Source: Williamsoniiplasma somnilux (GTDB taxonomy: Bacteria > Bacillota_I > Bacilli_A > Mycoplasmatales > Mycoplasmataceae). From it: 64,000 nucleotides of DNA. Position 1 is the stretch's first letter, and every line of letters begins with the position of its first letter. The DNA is taken from the NCBI RefSeq assembly GCF_002804005.1, contig NZ_CP024965.1, forward strand, positions 682,001-746,000, in the 5' to 3' direction. Below are positions 59,090 to 64,000 of this stretch, in pieces. Under the pieces are notes generated by a model. The model was not told the DNA's origin and did no database searches. It worked only from the letters and a program-made list of their open reading frames with translations. A program made the translations under genes and the position numbers.

Positions 59090-60043
59090 TTAATGATTTT
59101 GATTAATTAATTTTTCTCTAGCTAACTTCGCTATCATAGCTGCATTATCCGTGCAATATTCTAAATCTGGAATAATTGTATTCAAATTATAAGTGTTTCC
59201 AATTTCCATTATTAATTTACGAATTGAGCTATTAGCACTAACACCACCCGCAACTGTTAAAGTTAGCGGTTTAAATTTTTGAACAGCCTTTTCTAATTTA
59301 ATTTTTAAAATACTTGTTGCTGCAAATTGAAATGTAGCACAAAAATCTTTAAGTTCTAATTTTTCATGTTTTTGTTCTGCGTTATGAATTAGATTAATTG
59401 CAGCAGTTTTTAAACCAGAGTAAGAAAAGTCAAATGAATTATCATTTTTTGCAATCGGCAATAAATATTTGCTACTGTTTCCTGTTTGAGCTAATTTGTC
59501 AATTAATGGTCCCCCTGGATATCCCATTCCCAAAACTCTTGCTACTTTGTCATAACACTCTCCGATCGCATCATCTTGTGTTGTGCCAATAATTTCAAAT
59601 TCATTAGGACTATGAACTAATTCAATTTGTGTGTGTCCTCCACTAACAACCAACGCTAAAACCGGATAAACAAACTTGTGATTAATTGAAGCTCCAAATA
59701 TATGTCCTTCAATGTGATGCAAAGGCAATAAAGGTTTATCAATATATAGAGCGATGGCTTCAGCTACCGTTTTACCAACTATTAATGAACCGATTAAACC
59801 CGGTTTTTCTGTATAAGCCACATAATCAATAGATTCGATTGTTGTCTCAGTTTCTTTTAAAGCACTTTGTAAAACAATATGCATGTTTTGTAAATGCAAT
59901 CGAGCAGCCAATTCAGGGACTACACCGCCATAAACTTGATGATCTTTAATTTGTGAAGAGATTATATTACATAAAATTTTATCTTCTTCAATTATAGAAA
60001 TTGAAAATTCATCACAACTTGATTCAATCGCTAATATCTTCAT
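59090..60043 (-). CDS. tsaD: tRNA N6-threonylcarbamoyladenosine transferase TsaD
   Basis: A 317-residue enzyme that transfers threonylcarbamoyl to A37 of ANN-decoding tRNAs. The ASKHA fold is shown by ILAIESSCDEFS, the metal-binding HHIEGHIFGA, the nucleotide site VVSGGHTQIELV, and GGVSANSSIRK. It contains no UGA. Universally conserved; partners TsaB, TsaC and TsaE are not in the window. Confidence 0.98.
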   Translation of the reverse strand: MKILAIESSCDEFSISIIEEDKILCNIISSQIKDHQVYGGVVPELAARLHLQNMHIVLQSALKETETTIESIDYVAYTEKPGLIGSLIVGKTVAEAIALYIDKPLLPLHHIEGHIFGASINHKFVYPVLALVVSGGHTQIELVHSPNEFEIIGTTQDDAIGECYDKVARVLGMGYPGGPLIDKLAQTGNSSKYLLPIAKNDNSFDFSYSGLKTAAINLIHNAEQKHEKLELKDFCATFQFAATSILKIKLEKAVQKFKPLTLTVAGGVSANSSIRKLIMEIGNTYNLNTIIPDLEYCTDNAAMIAKLAREKLINQNH

Positions 60044-60067
60044 AGTTACTCCTCTTAAATTTTTAAA

Positions 60068-60098
60068 ATAAAAAAATGTTTTTTAAAACATTTTTTTA
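60068..60098 (-). terminator. cdd terminator
   Basis: A/T-rich stem AAAAAATGTTTT / AAAACATTTTTT immediately after the cdd stop, with a T run on the minus strand. Confidence 0.75.
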
Positions 60099-60102
60099 TT
60101 TA

Positions 60103-60501
60103 TTAAAGTTCATTCTTGCCAAAAGCATAAGGAAGAAATTCTTTAACTTGATGTTCACTAGCAAAACCTTTTTTGCTAAAAATTCAAACTTTTTGATTTT
60201 CATTTAATAACTCACTCATCACTTGGCGACAAACCCCACAAGGTGAACCAAATTGAGTAGCATCTGTATACAAAGCTACAACCTCAATATCATCACAATT
60301 ATAACCTTGAGTTATTAATTGAGATAAGGCAGTTCTTTCAGCACAAATAGTTGGGCTATAAGCTGCATTTTCAACATTTACGCCTTTGATTTTTTGATGA
60401 TTTTTTAAAAATAAAATACAACTTACTCGAAAATGTGAATAAGGCGAGTAAGACTGTTTAGCTAAGTTTAATAATTCATCGAATATTTCTTTTTTATCCA
60501 T
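60103..60501 (-). CDS. cdd: Cytidine deaminase
   Basis: A 132-residue enzyme converting cytidine to uridine in pyrimidine salvage. The zinc site is CAERTAL (Cys plus catalytic Glu) and PCGVCRQ; FRVSCILFLKNHQKIKGVNVENAAY is the substrate region. Two in-frame ATGs lie two codons apart (60507 and 60501) with no ribosome site. A perfect TATAAT at 60510-60515 would place the transcript start next to the second ATG, so I use 60501. It follows trmB by 25 bases. Confidence 0.93.
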
Positions 60502-60509
60502 ACACATAG

Positions 60510-60515
60510 ATTATA
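60510..60515 (-). promoter_or_regulatory. -10 element overlapping the cdd start
   Basis: TATAAT on the minus strand ends only two bases before the first ATG of cdd. No good -35 is seen (CAAAAT at 17 bases). If used, it would give a leaderless transcript. Confidence 0.35.
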
Positions 60516-60526
60516 AGATTATTTAC

Positions 60527-61195
60527 TTAACTATTTTGCTTAAAAATAACTTTATTAATATTTTTTCCCATGTTATTAAATCTTGTTTCATACTCAGTTG
60601 GAATATTACCTTCTAACATTTCGGGGTTATCGTATAAATCAGTTGTTTTTTGCATAATTATTCATTCAGGTCTTAATTCTAGTTGTTCTAATGTTGAAAT
60701 AAACAAACCATCATTATCGGTTTTCATATGAATTTCACCACCGGGTTTTAAAATAACTTTGTAAAGATCTAAAAAAGTTACATTAGTTAATCTTTTTTTA
60801 GCGTGTTTAGATTTTGGTCAAGGATCAGAAAAATTTAAATATATTTGATCAATAGATTTTGGTTCAAACATATCTGTTAATTTTTCTGCAAACTTATTAA
60901 GAAATTTTAAATTTGTCATTGTTAAATTTGCTTCTTGAAAAATATTGATTGCTTTCTTTAATGCAACACCCACAACAGTTCTCTCTTTTTCCATGCCAAT
61001 AAAGTTAATATTAGAATTATTGATTGCTAAAGTCGAGATAAAATTACCTTTACCACAACCAATTTCTAAATGTATTGGTTTGTTATTATTAAAAAATGCT
61101 TGACTACTTATTTTATTTTCTTCAGTTCAATTAATTAATTTATCTTTATTAATTTCTAAAAACTTTTCGGTTCAAGGTTTGTTTCGTAATCGCAT
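60527..61195 (-). CDS. trmB: tRNA (guanine-N7-)-methyltransferase TrmB
   Basis: A 222-residue SAM-dependent enzyme forming m7G46 in tRNA. The SAM site is [13 protein letters not shown], the catalytic/tRNA region is [18 protein letters not shown], and the C-terminal motif is TEYETRF. AAAGAAA precedes the ATG, which lies ten bases after the mgtE stop. Length is typical. Confidence 0.95.
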
Positions 61196-61205
61196 AATTT
61201 TCTTT

Positions 61206-62615
61206 CTAGTATAGTGCTAATCCGATTCCGAAAAAGACACCAATGGTTAAAATATCCAGAACTGTTGTAACTAATGGTGAGGCAACTATAGCAGGATCTA
61301 ATTTAATTTTTTTTGCAGCAATCGGCAATAAACATCCAATTAAATTTGCAAAAATAATTGTTAAAATGATAGCAACTGAACTTGAACCAATTGCTGATCA
61401 AATCGATGAATGATTTAATCCTTCGAATTGAATTGAATAAACAATTATTAAACGAAGAATATTAATAAGAACTAAGATTAAAGCTATTAATAATGAAACC
61501 AAAAATTCTTTTAGCAAAATTTTACCAATATCTTCTCTTTTAATTTCGTGAAGCGCTAGTGATCTCACCATCATCGTCGCTGATTGATTGCCACTAATTC
61601 CAATAATCGCAGCCAACACAATCACAAGCGGTGATAACATCATGATTCCATAAAAGGCTTTAGGGTCCATTGTTGATTCATTAATTCCATAAATATTAAA
61701 GAAAATAATTATTAAAATTTGACCTATAGTCCCTAATAATAACATTGCTAATAATCAAATCGATCTTGAACGAATCATTTTAAATATTCCTGTTTCAAAA
61801 TATTCATCTTCAATTTTTTGAATTCCCGCAAATTTAGCAATATCTTCGGTTGTTTCTTTTTCAATTACATCAAGAACATCATCAACAGTAATAATGCCTA
61901 CCATTTTATTTTTTTTATCAATAACTGGGATTGTATTTAAATCATATCTTTTGATTATCTGACCAACTTTTTCTTGATCGGTGTCAATACTTACAGTAAC
62001 AACGTTTGGATTCATTATTTTATCAATTTTTGCCTTTGAACTATTAAAAACTAACTCTTTAAATTCTAATCATCCTTTAACAACACCAAAATCATCAACA
62101 ACATATAAAACATCAACTGTTTCAAAATCTTCATGGACTTTACGAATGTTTTCAATTGCTTCTTCAACTGTTCAAGTTTGTTTTATTTCGATAAAGTTGA
62201 CAGTCATGATACCACCAGCTGTTTCTTCTTCATATTTTAAAATACTATTTAATTCAGCTCTTTGTTCTGGGGTGGTTGATTTTAAAATCTTTTTAACAAT
62301 TTCAGCAGGCATTTCATCAATGACATCAATCAAGTCGTCACTGTAAAGCTCATCAACTATTTCTTTAATTTCTCCACTTGAAAATGCTGAAATAATAATT
62401 TCTTGAAATTCAGGTTTTAAATATGTAAAAATTTCGGCAGCTTCTTCTGAATCTAACATTCTAAAAATGCGTACTATCATTTTTGGTTCTAATTCACTTA
62501 AAATTTCGGCAAAATCAATTGGTTGGTTTTCTTCAACCATTTTTCGTGTTCCTTTTAAATCATTTGTTTCTGCTAAAGTTATTAATTTTATTTTGAGTTC
62601 GTTTAAATCGACCAT
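61206..62615 (-). CDS. mgtE: Magnesium transporter MgtE
   Basis: A 469-residue Mg2+ channel. The N-domain (LSELEPKMIVRIFRMLDSEEAAEIF) is followed by two CBS domains that sense Mg2+ (TVEEAIENIRK and NTIPVIDKKNKMVGIITVDDV). A plug helix and five hydrophobic segments come next, with SGNQSATMMVRSLAL near the pore and a conserved Asp in IKLDPAIVASPLV. Start after a purine-rich site. It heads the mgtE-trmB-cdd unit. Confidence 0.97.
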
Positions 62616-62700
62616 TTTATACCTCTATAATTTAATAAATATATTTTATCAAACTTCTTAATAAAGATTACGAGATTAATATTTATATTAAGCAAGCAAT

Positions 62701-62727
62701 AAAAAAGCATTAGTCCAAACTAATGCT
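62701..62727 (-). terminator. Terminator overlapping the stop of the small membrane protein
   Basis: Nine-pair stem AGCATTAGT / ACTAATGCT, then six Ts on the minus strand. The stop codon TAG of the gene at 62720 lies within the 5' arm. Confidence 0.8.
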
Positions 62728-63229
62728 CTGCAACGTTAATTTTTTTAATATTAACAAAGAAATAAATTGCAACTCCAACTGATAGCGAACTTAAAAAGTC
62801 GAAGACAACCGAAGCAATTGTTATATCATAAGATAGTTTTTCATTTAAGAATGTTGGCAATAGTCACACAATACTCATGATTCCAAAAATTAATCCGATT
62901 AAACCTAAAATAAAACTAATTAAATCGGCAACAATAGTTTTTTGTTCTAACTTTTCAATTCGTGGATCTAAAACATGACCCGCCTTTTTCTCTTTGATGT
63001 AGACAGCTCTTCCGATTAAGAATGCAGCTAGAGCTGCAATAACACTAACTACGTCTAAACTTACTGTAGCAATCGAAAACATAAATGAGTCAGACTCTCT
63101 AATATGTTTGTCTGGAGATCAGAATGAGTTTAAAGCAAGAACACTTAAAATCCCGCAAATTATTCCTCCTAAACCAAAAATAATACTAATAAAGTCTAAA
63201 GACAATATTCAATACTTAATTTTTTTCAT
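62720..63229 (-). CDS. Small four-helix membrane protein of unknown function
   Basis: A 169-residue protein with four hydrophobic segments: WILSLDFISIIFGLGGIICG, a second near SLDVVSVIAALAAFLIG, a third near DLISFILGLIGLIFGIM, and one at the C-terminus. The first and third segments share a D-x-I-S-x-I-x-G-L-x-G pattern and the second and fourth a D-V/F-x-S pattern, suggesting an internal duplication. A charged loop (YIKEKKAGHVLDPRIEKLEQ) links the halves. No family recognised. Confidence 0.78.
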
Positions 63230-63331
63230 AAATATTTATACCTCTTGTATTTAAAAATGTTGTCATTTTTTATAACTCTATTAATATACATATTTTAGAA
63301 AGGTATTGCAAACAAAAAATATCCAAGATAC

Positions 63332-63358
63332 AAAAAACCTCGTAAAATACGAGGTTTT
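63332..63358 (-). terminator. tmRNA terminator
   Basis: Eleven-pair stem AAAACCTCGTA / TACGAGGTTTT, with six Ts on the minus strand, 16 bases after the tmRNA 3' end. Confidence 0.9.
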
Positions 63359-63374
63359 AGAAAGTTTAAATAAA

Positions 63375-63782
63375 TGGTGGAGATGGCGAGAATCGAACTC
63401 GCGTCCAAGATATATCTTTTCGCAACGTCTACAAGTTTAGTTAATTTTCTAACTCGATAAATAAACTAAATTTAACTAAAGGTTTATCTACCGTTCGTAA
63501 TAGAGATTCAATAATTATAAATCACGATAATAATTACCTAACAAACTTGGTATAGTCAATCAATTAGTAAAGCTTGTAATACTAACGATAGTTGAATGCA
63601 ATTAACTTAAGTTAATTAAGCAGCAAAAGCTGCAGCTCCAGCAAATTCTTTATTGAACATAAATGCTGGCATTTCAAAGTTTTCTTCTTTTTTGTCTGCG
63701 TTTAATTAGACCTGGCATTAAGGTTTGCAAAACCACTGCAGTTACGAATTGAACGTATCCTGTCGAAACCAGGACACCCCCA
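63375..63782 (-). ncRNA. ssrA: tmRNA
   Basis: A 408-base transfer-messenger RNA that rescues stalled ribosomes. The 5' end GGGGGTGTCCTGGTTTCGAC and the 3' end (T-arm with TTCGATT, then CATCTCCACCA) form the tRNA-like acceptor with two G-U pairs. The resume codon GCA is at 63697-63699, and the tag of 27 residues ends with TAA at 63616-63618; it reads ADKKEENFEMP, then AFMFNKEF, then AGAAAFAA. Pseudoknot-like repeats fill the rest. Confidence 0.97.
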
Positions 63783-63811
63783 TATATTTATTATAAATCT
63801 TTTTTAACATA

Positions 63812-63840
63812 AAAAAATCAATCTATTTCTAGATTGATTT
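63812..63840 (-). terminator. Terminator of the partial gene at the window edge
   Basis: Ten-pair stem AATCAATCTA / TAGATTGATT with loop TTTC and a seven-T run on the minus strand. Confidence 0.85.
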
Positions 63841-63847
63841 TAAATAA

Positions 63848-64000
63848 CTATTTTGCAGAATTAATAGTGTTTGCAATTGTTTGCATATAAGTAATTAATT
63901 CTTTTTTAGTCATATCACGTAAGTTTACATTTTTAACTTTAATCTTACGATCTTTAGCCACTTTACGTAATTGATTTGCGTGTTTTTGTAATTCAGAGCG
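63848..64000 (-). CDS. C-terminal end of a gene running off the window
   Basis: The last 50 codons of a gene whose start lies beyond the window. The visible end is basic and helical, with RKVAKDRKIKVKNVNLRDMT followed by KKELITYMQTIANTINSAK, ending in TAG. The segment NLRDMTKKELI resembles the short helix-extended-helix of Rho-N/SAP-like nucleic-acid-binding domains, but too little is seen to name it. Confidence 0.6.
   Translation of the reverse strand, partial: RSELQKHANQLRKVAKDRKIKVKNVNLRDMTKKELITYMQTIANTINSAK

Noticed and set aside
62616-62700. Mg2+ riboswitch ahead of mgtE
   Set aside because: Only about 85 AT-rich bases separate mgtE from the upstream terminator, with no complex fold visible.

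Overview
The window is a stretch of a very AT-rich Mollicutes chromosome. UGA must be read as tryptophan: almost every gene is cut into pieces under the standard code and becomes a full-length, well-conserved protein once UGA is Trp. Strong Shine-Dalgarno sites, short spacers, many gene overlaps and the tmRNA tag (with an E-M-P-A-F-M core, as I recall it from the Mycoplasma mycoides / Entomoplasmatales group) suggest a Mesoplasma/Entomoplasma/Spiroplasma-type organism. The species cannot be named from the sequence alone. Nearly all genes lie on the minus strand. The exceptions are an ABC-2 exporter operon (27.2-29.7 kb) and ktrA (34.7 kb).

Layout. 0.6-5.9 kb: spermidine/putrescine importer potA-potB-potCD, preceded by a possible leader peptide and attenuator hairpin. 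6.1-11.8 kb: beta-glucoside operon (RpiR regulator, PTS IIBC with an odd coiled-coil tail, two GH1 glycosidases). 12-13.7 kb: two HAD phosphatases. 13.7-17.2 kb: an overlapping three-gene cassette, DUF2130 protein - KTSC protein - RloC/PrrC-like ATPase, a candidate defence cassette. 17.4-18.6 kb: thioredoxin and a third HAD phosphatase. 18.8-23.3 kb: a four-gene MutL-like/Z1/PD-(D/E)XK/Dam restriction-modification operon. 23.6-31.3 kb: two tRNAs, a BspA-type lipoprotein, two secreted proteins around an ABC-2 exporter, and a five-tRNA cluster. 31.4-35.5 kb: a membrane protein, folD, and ktrB/ktrA potassium uptake. 35.5-41.7 kb: ligA-gatC-gatA-gatB operon ending in an unrecognised gene with a HEPN-like motif. 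42-45.3 kb: threonine catabolism (tdh-like, kbl) with a TauE/SafE permease. 45.5-56.2 kb: flippase-like membrane protein, pseudouridine synthase, CPBP protease, an Enzyme I N-domain lookalike, HPr, PcrA helicase, RDD protein, glycosyltransferase, asnS. 56.2-64 kb: HAD phosphatase, hydrolase, RpiR regulator, tsaD, cdd, trmB, mgtE, a small membrane protein, tmRNA and the end of a partial gene.

How it fits together. Most of the window is housekeeping of a fermentative, host-dependent mollicute: PTS sugar uptake with HPr, polyamine, K+ and Mg2+ import, transamidation for Gln-tRNA, and tRNA modification. The accessory content is concentrated at 13.7-31 kb. There the RloC-like cassette and the MutL/Z1 restriction system lie within 10 kb of each other like a small defence island, followed by surface and secreted proteins. 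The HEPN-like gene at the end of the gat operon is a possible third RNA-targeting or stress gene.
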